64,000 nucleotides of DNA from contig CM074811.1 in NCBI GenBank assembly GCA_037447605.1, forward strand, positions 1,848,941 through 1,912,940. The letters run 5' to 3'. Source of the DNA: Zygnema circumcarinatum (Eukaryota > Streptophyta > Zygnematophyceae > Zygnematales > Zygnemataceae). The notes beneath the pieces are model-generated. The model ran no database searches, had not been told where the DNA came from, and saw nothing but the letters and a program-made list of their open reading frames with translations. Positions within the stretch are counted from its first letter, which is position 1, and the number at the start of each line of letters is the position of its first letter. Positions 19,301-31,447 of this stretch are shown piece by piece. The translations under genes were made by a program, and so were the position numbers.

Positions 19301-22300
19301 CAGCACCATGCCGAGGTTGCGGCAGCAAACTGCAACCTCTGGGTGTAAAGGGCCGCACACCTGCATCCCATAGGAGGATGGCTTTTTTAAACAGGCTGTA
19401 GCCAGCTTCTCTCAAACAGTGATGGCAGTAGAAAGCAACCACCGTCAGTGTGAATTTCATACTCTGCATATCTCCCATACGAGTAACTCCAAAAATCGCA
19501 AAGATATCAGGACTACTACAATTCGAAAATAGGTGCTGAAGAACAAAAGGGGCTAATACAAGCGAGAGATACATCCAGGATGTTCTGGAATCCTTCCCAC
19601 TTGCCTGCTGCAACAGGTTGTAAGCCTCCGAGAACACCTCGTATGCCTCATTCAACATGCCCTGAATACATGCCCACTTCCTGATTTAAGTAAAAAGAAC
19701 AGGAGGAATCCTCACAAGCAATGAACAAGGTCGCAACCTAATCGACCAGCCAAGACAAAGCATCTTCCACGGAAAAAAACTCCAGCATGTTGCCGTCTCC
19801 TTCACGTAAGATTCATGCGTCAATGAGCCCACTTCTGAATGACCTCCAAGAATGTATCTCCTCACTAGTTTCTAGGTCAACTCTTACTTGATGCTGCTGA
19901 AGCCAATGGCCAAGCAGCGGCGCTCCCAGCAGCTTGGAGCGGCGAGGTAGCCCAACCTGCCAAGGTAGCAAGCTGACTTCATGATTCTACAGAAATCTTG
20001 AGCAACCTCTGCGATTCATGACCAAGAAAACGAATGCCAGCTGCTGTGTGCATGCAATACCCTGTAAAGACTTGCTAAAGGTAAACTTGTAATTTCAAAG
20101 CTTCTCCAAAACCATCTTGTATCAGGCAGCAGAGCAGAAGGGACACTAGCGAACGAGAAAATCGTAGTCAAAAGTCTCGATAGCCTCGTGCCCTCAGCTC
20201 ATTTCAAAACAATAAGCACATCTGTCTTCTGCCCGTCAGTTTCTTTTCACTAGAAGATAAATCATACAGACGAGAACTTAACCAGGAAGGTGCAAGATCT
20301 ATATGGACAGTGGCTCCTGCCACTGTGAGGCCTGGCCATGATAACCCCTGGCAATGAGTTCCCTTGCGAAGATCTAAATGTCCCCAGTGATTGTTTCTGA
20401 TGAAGTGAATTCAATAGCCGTTTCCAAAAAGGCACGGTAAACTCTAAACCAAGAAGGCAGTTGTTCTGATCTTGTCCTTGGAAACGAAAGATGGGCGAGC
20501 ATTAAGTACCTCATTCATGAGACGTTTGCCACGCTCCACCAGGGCGTGTGCGTCCTGGCAGAGGGGAGCAGCGTGCTTTACTACTGGCTGCAGGTCCTCC
20601 ACATCGTCTAAATTCAGAGGGGCCTCGGTCTCAAAATCATAATCCCGAGCAGCGAGGACTATGCCCATCTGCGTGCAGCACAAAAACAGGCGAGTTGAAC
20701 AGCAGGCACTTCACGATTCTAAGGTGAAGATATGTCAGTGTGAAATTAAGGGCAGACAACTAACGATAAGGAAGTGTGTTCATTCACATCCACTTGGGCG
20801 GTTGTACCCTCGCGAAAAAGAGTCAAGTTTATCCCTAATTACGGTGTGATGCGGAACATCACCAGGCAACGAAGGACATTCATCTGACTAGGAAGCGGAT
20901 CTTTCTGAAGAGAAAAGGGGCACAAGCAGGCAGACGTCCTGTTTATTACATCGTAATCATGGTTACCTGTTGGAACCGAGATGCGAGCTAGCTTTAATGG
21001 CCAGGAAGGAGTTCGCAGCTAACTGCACTGATATTTGAAAGGACTGAGAAATCACCACTACATGCTTGAACAGGACTGAGCGGAAGTAAGGACGAAGTGG
21101 CACACTGGGGAAAGGAAGGGGACACTAACAACTCTAGATGACAAAAGTTCAAGTCTGTCCAATTCATAGCCCTACTGGAAGGTTATGATACACAATACAG
21201 AATTCGATATTCGACTTACTTTAAGGGAGAGATTTCTCAAAGTGGAGATGTGGCGAACAATAACTCGGACATCTGGAGGAAGCTCAAACTGCGGTCGGTG
21301 ACCCACAAACAAAAAGTAAGTCAGTATCTAAAGTATGTTTGAAAGCTGATCGATAACAAGATAGGCAGAGAATAAAAGCAGCTCGATACATTTACATTCA
21401 TGTCTTCAATGCTAACTGCTAATTAATGTTTGACCTCTACTGTCGCCCTCGCAAAATGAAGACATAGATCATCAAACAGAGACCAACCCAGGTAGAGGCA
21501 TTTCACATCTATTTACATCACCTCAACATTGGTCACTACAAAGATATGGGCACTGTCACAAAACTCTATCCAAGCAACATTACCGCCTTCAAGACACATT
21601 GAAAAGCCAAGTCTGGCCAATAGATTGGCAGCTTTCCACATTGGAACCTAAGCTCAATGGAGCAATTCCCTTAAATTCGCACCTGATACTTGAATTTCAC
21701 ACCCCCCAATATGTCTGACCAGACCATCTCTGCAGTGATCCGAGTATATCCTGGTCGATCATCAAAAACCACGGTCTCGGCATTCTTTTCCGTCTCGGCG
21801 TTCTTTTCCGTCTCGGCATTCTTTTCCGTCTCAGCATTGCCCTTATCTGCTTCCGCCTTGTTCTCCACCTTTTCTGCTTCCTTTACAGCTGCCTGTTTGC
21901 CACTTTTCCCTTTCTTGCTCTTTCCTTTAGGAGTCGTATTCTCTGCAGGAGTCGTGTTCTCTGTTGGGTTCGGGGGCTTCTCTTCCGGAGGGGTTTGAGC
22001 TGCAGCTGTACCGCCAGTAGGAGGTGGAGGACTAGGTGAAGATGCTGGTGGGGAGTCTGCTGTAGCTGCGAACAAAGTAGTAGAAGAAGTGCCGATGAAA
22101 CAGTTGATGAAGTGAGCAATGGCTCCACCGACATCCTGATCAAGCGTCTCCCTTAATACCGCCTGCGAGCCGAAATTTCCCAGACATACACCAGCTGTCA
22201 ATTAGAGAACCAACAGAAAAGTTTTGCCATTTAACGACAAAAAAAAAGCCATGATTAAGAGTTCAGAAAGGAAAATGTCGTCGCATTCAACAACGCTTAT

Positions 22301-25300
22301 CCATTCACACCCTATGGGCGACCCATTCTTCCGCAAGGCCTACAAGAAACATGCCTTACTAATTGTTCCAAAATATTAAGAACGGTTTTGCAATAACCCA
22401 TGTTGCCATCACTGTGAGGCCAGGCACACCTGCCATACGCATGTTGAAAGCTCCCCACTAGCCAGCTCATGTACGGGAATTTAGTGCTGAGCTTCAATCA
22501 CCGAATGGACAACGCCCATCTAGCAATCAATGGCTTGATTCCACGAAATGGAGCCCAGACAGACACAGTGAAGCCAAAAGCCCTTCAATAGGCACACATG
22601 TTAACTCGTCCCAAACGCAACTCACCTTCAGGACGTGCTTGCAAGAGCGCACCACCATCTCAGTGACACATAAGCGGTAAATATGAGGTAAATTCTCAGC
22701 CTCTTTCGCTACCTGAAACAAACGAAGTCATCCACCCAGTGATATTCAGTCTTTCTGAAGTGACTGCCTAAAGACTAAGTGCTCCAAGCATAGAAATGAA
22801 AAACGCATTCACTTGCAAGGGTACACACCTTGCCCAGATATCGCATGTTCACACCATGAGCATGCATGGTCTCCGTCAATGTCTGCCCATCCATTGGGGA
22901 CACCTCCAGCGAGCGGAAATCCGTCACCAACTTGGGAATCGCCTTATGCAGAAGATGTTCGCTCAGCTTGCGAACCTCTGCCTCGTCTGCGGCCACCTCC
23001 TGCGCCAACACAATTACCAAAGCATGCGCTGGATTGAAACGTTGCGGATTTGCTAACATTTGTTGCCGTCTATTGAACAGATTGACTCCTTGACAGTCAC
23101 AAACAAGCATTGGCGAAAAAGGTGCCAGCACTTTTTTGCAGTGATATCACATCCTGTTGTTTTAACCACAAAATAGGACAACCGATCTGACAATTACCTC
23201 GTGCACGTTACAAGTGGATCCAGCATGCAGTTGCTGATCACTGCAAAATATTGCTGATCTATACACAAAAATCAAACTACAACATACGGAGTTTTTAAGA
23301 TCTGTGATATCGGCAATGCTGACACGACGATGATTCCAAGGATGCGTCTGAGCTCAATAAAGTTGGTGAAAGCAACTGTCAAGCCTTTTATACTCAATGC
23401 TTGAGAACATTGGTGAAAAATTTACCGTCTCATCTCCGACCACTTGGAAGTCAGTCAATATGTTCGGATTGAATACAAGGGCGGGCAATTCTTTCTTTTC
23501 GCGGAGCTCCTTCAGTTTGGCATCTGAGGGTTTCTCCGTGATGTCATTGGCCTTCATCCAACGGTCCACTTCTTCTTCCTGCCAGAAGTTGAGCACCACC
23601 ATGAGAGATAACTTCCATATACAGAATATCGATTTCAGTGAACTTTTGAAATGAATTAGAAGAACTGAATGTTATTGATAACAGTCGACACAGATCACCT
23701 AACAGAAAACCCTAACACAACTTGTTCTTTATTGAAGTGACAGTCACTGATTACATGCTCAACCAAACCGACGAAAGAATAGCAGAAGGAAAGAAACATA
23801 GAAGGCTACAATTCTTTCTCTAGGACTACATCCTAAAAATAACTCCAGAGCCCTGAACCCTGAATATAGATTGTTCAAGAATCGAGGAAAAGAAAAGTTG
23901 GGGCAAACGACTTAGCCGTCAAACCAAACACAACATGTTTGTATTGCAAGGACCACACTGAAAAAAGGATGAGTCCCCTACTTGTGCTAGCTCAAAAGCA
24001 AATATAATACTAAAGTGGAATACCGATTAAAACAGAGCATCGTGTTGAAATGGAGTTGTGCATCATGTACGTGCCTGGCAGTACGATGCCACAAGCTCAG
24101 GGCGAATGACACACACGCGGCTGCCAGGTCCCGTGTAGTTCGCGTCTCGTGGAGTAATTCTCAAAAGATCCAAAACATACTGCCTGTAGCCAGCCATAAC
24201 AACATTTTCAAGCACTTCAGATTCAGAACATGTCCAGTCGCAAGATGCTGATGCACGCACCCTTAATTCACAATCGTCATCAAGTGAGGCGTTTGCTCAG
24301 TTCCAAGATTACCTACCAACACCCAGGCTACTTGATAGCGTTACATGCGGACTCTATGTAAAAAGACAGCATAGCATTCTTCTCTCGAGTTTGATTACAT
24401 AATCACAAGTCAACCCAGAACAAGTAGCCCGTCTAGGACATCAGCTCCACTGAATCCAACAAACTTAAAAATGTCGTATGGCCAACTTCACAATTCCATT
24501 AAGGGTCTTAATTTCCCTTTCCGAATCTCCGCTGAACAGAGGCAGTTAAGGGATTAGGCAAAGAGAACATTCCGCTGTACGAGCACCTGTTGGGTCATTG
24601 CAGAATGAGCAACTCTAGCAAGTCTGAGAGCAACTCTGTGGTTCCAAATGCTGCAGCATTTTTCAGCCAGCAAATAGCATGCAAAGCCATGAGAAGGCAG
24701 GCAAAGTCCAGAATGAGGCAACATCAAAGTGGAGTGGCAATAAACACCTGTCATCGCTGCCGAGTATTCCTTTGCATTCTACAGGAATGCAGAGCTTCAC
24801 CACTTCACCATTGCCATCTTTCACTGCATGCTCCTTAATGTGAAGCTGCTGGGCCACTTCCGTCATCTGTTGAGCAAACATCATTTTCATGGTTAGCAAT
24901 CGACGCAGGCAAGCAAAAGTGCAGCACATGCCTTTCAGATTGTAAGAGGGTCGCCAACACCCAACGCATGATCGACAGAGTGCCTTGGTCTATGCATGTT
25001 AAAGCAGAAACATCAGAGAAACCACATGTGGACCTTACCTTCACATGAAACTTCTCGTTCCATTTAATATGTGCACCGTTGTCCACTGAACCATACTGCA
25101 GTGCAGCAGTTTTATCACCGTACAGGATGCCAGGAATGATACTCTGCGCGATGATGGACACCAACTGATTCAGTTAATGCCATCAGTGAAATTACCCCGC
25201 ACACCGCCGGAAGTACAGATTATCTCCCCATCGCTCCATTTACTAATACAAGCTACGGATGACTCAGTCTTACAAGTCTTTACTTTTTTGGATTCATATA

Positions 25301-28300
25301 CCCTGTCTCTAACTGCAATAGCAGGCACGACAAAAAGTATGTTCTTGCAAATTCCAAAAGGACTTGAATTCCTTAGAACACCACAAAGTTCCTTAATCAG
25401 GAATTTATAAACACATTACATCCCCCTCTTCCAACAGTTCCATCCTCAAAAACCGCTGCATCAGGAAGACCTTAATTCCTCTTTCGACTGCATGGATCCG
25501 TCGTCAACATTGACAAAAGGATCACTAATCCATAAGCGCCCGGCCAGCTTCTACCACGCTGTAAGTTCACCAGATTCAAATTCAAGGGGCAACTAGACCT
25601 TATCGGTTTGGATAAATCAGCAATGTAACTGTTAGCCTATCTATATTCCCCACCTGTGCAATCACCCTGTGCCCTCGATAATCCACAATTGCCATGGCCA
25701 AAGTGCTAAGCCCGGAAGCATCCACGTCATTTATCAATCGAGTGCCCTTCAAGTCATTGTTTGCTGATGCGTAAGATGCTTGCTCTGTCTCCCCGACGGC
25801 TGCTGGCTGAGCTCCATCTTCCCCTTCCTTACTTTCTGCTGCTACTGTTTCCTTCCCCTCTTCAGTTGTGCTAGTTTCAGAAGCCCCACCAGTGAGACTT
25901 TCAGCTGGAATATTGCCTACTTTCTCATTGCCCTTCTCCAATGACCCACCAGCCTCTACTGATGCTGTGGTATCCGTTTTGATGCCCAACTTTACTGAAT
26001 CCTCTTCTTTGTCTACCGCCGCGGCACCTGCGTCTGCCTCTGTCTTCTTCGCCGCAGCCTCTGCCAGTTGCTGCAGTTCCTTTTCTCTGATTTGTTGGAG
26101 CATTGCAAAGTCTCCATCGACTGCGTGGCTGAAAAAAATGCTGTTATGCACATACATGTGAAATCGCTCATGATCTGTTGGGTTGATGGGGGGTATAGTT
26201 CGCCCTATCACAGCTTTTGCTCCCTTGGTTGAAGCGTCAATAAACTCACACATAACCCTGTAAAGAGCTCGATCACGCATGAGGCGGTCCTGTCATACCA
26301 GAACAAGGCCCAAAACATCCAGGTTTAACTGACAAAACGACATAAGTCAAGCAATCAAAGGCCACATATAGTCTCACAACACTCTAATCACCCTGGCATA
26401 CGATCTAAAATGAAACATTACACTACTGTGGGCACTTCCTCTCCCAACCTTCCAATGGTCTGGACCTAACATATGCCCGTGTCGCTCAAAGCTGCTTCTC
26501 AAGATTAGCATCACTGATCTGATAAAGAGATAATGAAACGAGCATGAGCACTGACACGAGCACCCTGAAGGCAAACCCGTTTGGAGGCACCTGCAAAGTT
26601 GTCCTGGGAAGCTCTCGACATGATTGCAACTCCTCATTCCAGTCTCGCTGCACTCCGGTCACCTCTGTACCGAAAGGTGCCATCAAGGCATCCTCCGCGC
26701 GGGCCATGTTGCGTTGGTGCTCTGGCAAGGGGTATACCCCCAGCCACGTGTTGGGTGGAATTGGCGGTAACATGTTCTCAAACGGATGCCTCGAGGCCTT
26801 CTTGTCCAAAACAGCCATGAATGCTGCAGGCACAGAGGTTTGGATTTCCACCGAATAAGTTGTGACATTCAACCATATCATAGACGAAGTGCACTGAGTT
26901 TCTTGCTAAGAGGATTCTTCGTTCGAGGACTATAGCTGCCTGTGACAGTCCTACGTACCAAGCTGAATTCATCTCTCACAGCCGCAAAAAGCTATTTTTA
27001 GATCCTTCACTTGTCCAAAAAACATTACCGTCGAGACGATGTGGACCATTTCAAGCTGATCTAGTACAGAGAATGCACAGAAGTTCCGGAGAGATCCAAA
27101 GGAATCAGTTTCTCGAGAACATGGTTAGCGGACACTTTTGAGGACTGACTAGGATTCTATTGGGATAAATTTTCACTTTGAGGTACAGAACCAAAGATGC
27201 AGGACAACTACATCGATGAAGTATCTACTACAGGCATCATCTACATCATGCTGTATTGAATTGATTATCACCTGCCTTTTTTGCTAGCTATTCACTACGT
27301 ACTAATTGATACTAATAAGGAAATCAAGTTACCACTGAAACATCTTCCAGTTGAAACATAATTTTCATGCACGGCACAATTTGCAGTTAAGTGACTGCCT
27401 ACATACCATCGCTGAATTTGGGACTTATAACGCGCAGTAATCCCACTAAGGTCGACGCCTCCTGCTTTGGTTCTACCGGTTTAGGATTCAACACAGTCCC
27501 AGAGCTGCTGTTAACCATGAAGCCGCGAGTATGAGCAGTAATACAGAAAGCCTCGCCTTCTATAGTTACCAAGTCAAAATACATTAAATCCCCTTGAAGC
27601 CTGCAAAATGGCGAATGAGACCGTAAGTGTCAGTCTTACGCATGATTGTTGCACCCGTGACACGTCGAGGAGAGTTAATCGACTTCTAAAACAGCATACA
27701 TGACATGGTCGAAAGGTCGTTGAGTCAAGAGAAGGGGTGGTACAGACATCCTTCTGCTATGGTTACGTCTCATTGGAGAAAATGAATAGACAAGTCGAAT
27801 ACTCTTTGCTGGCCTATCGATTGATATTAAACTGCCGACCGTAAGCTCACAACTGCCATAGCAATACGTCTCCTAAGAGGAGGCTGGTTTCCTGAATTGG
27901 TTATCACAATCTTTAAGCCAAATTCCGCTCAAGAAATGCATCCCATTCATTTGTTTGAGTGTGCTTCAAATAATGGAGTACTAATATGGACACTTGAAAA
28001 CAGTTCACATTTTGTCAATTGCCTGACTGTCACCACTACGAAGGCGAGAACATCAACACTAGAAGTTATCTGGAGAATGCCAAGACAATATACAAACAAA
28101 TAAGTAGAGATTATTAAAAAGAATGACCGAACACACCTTCTATAGCCCGGAACAGGGTTAAATGAAGAATACGAAATACTTCGTAAGCAGTCACTTTCTT
28201 CCGATCCCATTTCAGGAAGTAGGCCGGCAAGCAGTCCATGACTTTGTTCAGCAAAGCCCAGGTTCTCAAGTTCTGCAGGAATGCCCGAAGCCCTTGCATC

Positions 28301-30437
28301 TTCCTTTCCTGTCCCAGGCTTTCCATCTTTTGCATCCTTCTGCTCCTTCTCCTGGATTAAAATATGGCCGACCTCATGATCTGCAGCAAGGGAGGTTGAA
28401 TGGGAGGAGAACGAGCCTGCCGTGGACACCAAGTCCCTAAACTTCCGCACATGTACACGAATGGAGCGCTCGTCAAAAAAGGCAGGGAACATCTCCAAAG
28501 AGCAGCCTCCTCCAGCAACATCGGTCACATCACCGATCTCGATGTAGTCAATTAAGTGATATCGCATTCCGTCTTTCGTTGTTAGGATAAGATCATAACA
28601 GGTGTAGAAGCAAGTTTCAGGTGCCTCAGCTAAGAATTGACGAAGATCCATCACTGTATCAACTGGATTCACCTGGAAATACACACCACAACTGCAATAA
28701 AATGCTCAGGAAAAGGAAAATTGTCATGATAATACAGTAAGCAAAGTAAGAAATAACATAAGCTGTCTCTGAGAAAATGCATTTGCAAAGAAAAAAAAAA
28801 TAATAACCCGGCGATGGAGCAAGGACTACAAGAATGTTAAGGAAATAAAAAGCCAGATAATTACGATGAAGAAGAGTTTCAACAAAAAATCTGCAAGGAA
28901 CAGCTGAATTGCATTCCAATCTCCGTAACAAGGTCAGCAAAGACTTCCAACCAAAAATCTTCAAGAGCAAGGCCTCAGAAAGGGGACGAGCACAATGAAC
29001 ACGGCCTGAACCCAGGTCATCTTCATTATCCACCCGGTTCCGTCACCTGGCTCCAAATTGAAGCAATGGTTCAAGTACAATCAGCCAGCAGTTTCCATAG
29101 GCTGATTTTCTCTGGAAAGAGGTAGGCAGTTTCCTTAGGCTAGTACTGGCCTATGTGAAGGACCTTCAAACCGAGACAATTCAAAGCTTGCAGAATCTGC
29201 TAAGCAACGATGTTCAAGGCCGTTAAACTGCCAATTATTGCACTATACACATTTTGAGTCTATAAGTCATTACAATTCACAGTCCACAGTTCCGCAAGAT
29301 GGATGTGAACAGCCATTTAAAAAAACATTTGGAGAGAAAAAGACAAGCTATCCTCGGTAAAACCTTGAAGCACTGATCGACCTGATCGCATTCAGGCTCT
29401 CGTTTCTTCTAAACGGACCCCTTCGAGAGGAATGGGTGGAGATGTTGGTGTACAGAAAACGCACATACTAAGGCCTTGAAAGTCAATTGGAAGAGACTCA
29501 ATAAATTTACTGGTCAGTTTCTACACTGTCAGTTAACCTCGGGCAACCCCGTCCTCACTTCAGCAATTGTGCATGGGGGCTCCAACGCTTGTTCGGTTCG
29601 TAATGAAGACAGATTCTGAGTTTCCTTATGCCTTATTGTCTTACTAAACCAAAACCTTGCTCCAATCATGTATAATCATGCACTACTAATGTAGCAACCC
29701 GAATAATTCTTCCTGGAAAAAACTTTGAATGGCCGTTCTCTCCAAATTGTAGTGTTGTGTTCCAAAAAGAGGCTTTGGCTGCAATCAATAACCGGCCTAT
29801 TCCACTGACATGTGGGAGTTTTCAAAAAAAGTATTCCAATATCTCATGACTTTTTGAAAAAGTATGTACATATGAACTGAACTGATTAGCTGGGTTGTGG
29901 AGTGGGGTCCTGCACCGTCAACTAGCATAGGAAAAATGAAGAGAACAGTACCTGCAGCTCAACCTCCTCTCCACCCGGCCCTTTCACGGGCATAGGATAC
30001 AAAGGCAAGTCGTCTCCAAATTCTCCACCGCCCTCTGCTGCTTCCACGGGTTCTTTCTGCTCAGTGTTGTTAGCAGCCTCCTTTTTCTGAGTGTCTTGAA
30101 CCTCCTCCAATGACTTTTCTGAAACTTGCCCTTCTATGGTGCCCTCCTCAGTTGGCTTTCCTGCTGCGTCAGTACTTTCAGACTCTGTAATGAATTCTTC
30201 ACTGACGCTGTCGTTACTGACAGCCACAGGTGCTGGTACTGCCTGCTTCGCATCACCAGTTTCAGTAGCTGTGGTAGCAGCTGTGGAAGTGTCCGCTTCT
30301 CTCTCAGCCTTCGAGTGCGAAGTATGAGCGTCCTCCGCCATGAGGCTGCCATCGCCATTATGGCTTCCTCCGTTTTTAGCAGCTCCTTCAACTGCTTTTG
30401 CTGAGTTGGAACTCTTCCCAGACTTTTTCCTTGCCAT
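16301..30437 (-). CDS. FMT: Clustered mitochondria protein (CLU / FRIENDLY)
   Basis: Large cytosolic protein that spaces mitochondria and binds mRNAs for mitochondrial proteins; loss clusters mitochondria. Exons: 29952-30437, 28137-28672, 27407-27600, 26591-26823, 25654-26289, 25039-25143, 24748-24866, ~24072-24183, 23426-23578, 22829-22999, 22626-22712, 21683-22162, 21220-21288, 20510-20668, 19605-19661, 19200-19360, 18691-18844, 18294-18449, 17941-18048, 17447-17524, 16301-17071; about 1,675 residues. Seen: basic MARKKSGK start, N-terminal ubiquitin-like part ([20 protein letters not shown]), CLU domain ([11 protein letters not shown]-like [43 protein letters not shown]), [30 protein letters not shown], then TPR repeats ([38 protein letters not shown]). 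The Gly/Ala/Ser-rich tail of ~260 residues is weakly conserved. One intron (19361-19604) has a GC donor. The long internal linkers are charged and repetitive. Confidence 0.95.
21775..21838 (-). repeat. Coding minisatellite NAETEK in the CLU linker
   Basis: An 18-base unit is repeated about three and a half times inside a CLU exon, encoding [12 protein letters not shown] repeats in an acidic, Lys/Glu-rich linker. The reading frame is kept, so it is part of the protein. Confidence 0.7.
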
Positions 30438-31447
30438 GGCTCCTGCAACAGCATGATTAGAGGTGAAGTCAGAGCGTTTACTCCCTGCGAACAAGGAATT
30501 ACCAACTTGGCTAAAAGTAGCTGAACATTACAAAACCCCGTCAGTGCAGGGCCTCAAATCCTCCCGAGCAGACTAGGCAAGAAATTCATCAAACGCCTCT
30601 TTCATGACCGTGTTTGCACAATTCAGTTACTTCACGCTAGACAGGCGCAAATTCTGAGCTCAGAAAGGAAAAACAAAACCACCACATAGCCCTGAGACGT
30701 GCCGTTTCCCTTCCCTTCACTCAGACTCAGTATCTTGAAGCAAGCACCATTCGTTCCTACCGTCAACGCTACTGACAGCGAAGACGTGAGCAGCAGCCAA
30801 GCTCGCTTACCTCCTTCCCAGACAGTCCCCGCGCGCTCAGGCAGCGACAATTGGCAGGCAATGCAGCCTCTCCCACAGCCTCTCTCCCTCCCTCTCTCTC
30901 TCCCTCTCTCTCTCCCTTCCCTCCCTCCCTCGAGGCCGGCCCAGGCCCACCGAGGGCCCCTATCCAAAACCCCGCCCGCGGTCGGCGGCCCGGTACCGTA
31001 CCCGCGGGTTCAGGGGAGGGTTCGGCACTCCCAGGCCCGCCACGTCACCCTTTTGTGTGCGCCCGCATGCAGAGGCCGGAGATGCCGTACGGACTAGAGG
31101 GCGTTTCGCACCCTCGTCCAATGATGACCAGCCACGTACTTAGATGTGGTGACGTGGCAGATGGCGGTTGGCGGGCGGTCGGGTTCCCGGACTTGTACAA
31201 GCGGGCGGCGCTACGGCGCGTGCAATTTGGCGGGTGGTGCCGGCCGGCAAGAAACAGCCGGCCTGGTCGGCGCCGGCCGGTACTGTACGAAACGGTACGG
31301 CGGGAGGAGGAGGTAAATGGCGGGAGGTCGAATGGACAGTTGGCGCCTCCCACTCTCCTTCCTCCCTCTCCCTCCCTCCTCCCTCTCCCTCCTCCCTGTC
31401 CCTCCTCCCTCCTCCCTCCTCGAGAGGACAGGGAGGGAAGGGGAGGG
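30438..31447. promoter_or_regulatory. Bidirectional promoter region between CLU and VPS16
   Basis: Head-to-head genes about 1 kb apart. Two pyrimidine-rich tracts (30885-30935 and 31360-31420, CCCTCC/CTCTCT units) sit near each gene. Between them is a GC-rich core with several GTAC-centred motifs (CGGTACCGTACCCG near 30990, GGTACTGTACG near 31280). Right before the VPS16 ATG, a CCCTCC tract is followed by a GGGAGG tract around a CTCGAG, which could form a hairpin in RNA. No TATA box recognised. Confidence 0.5.

Noticed and set aside
19880-19990. Exon-like minus-strand segment ([18 protein letters not shown])
   Set aside because: It has splice-like ends, but the flanking CLU exons already join in phase with family-like sequence, so it is read as intron.
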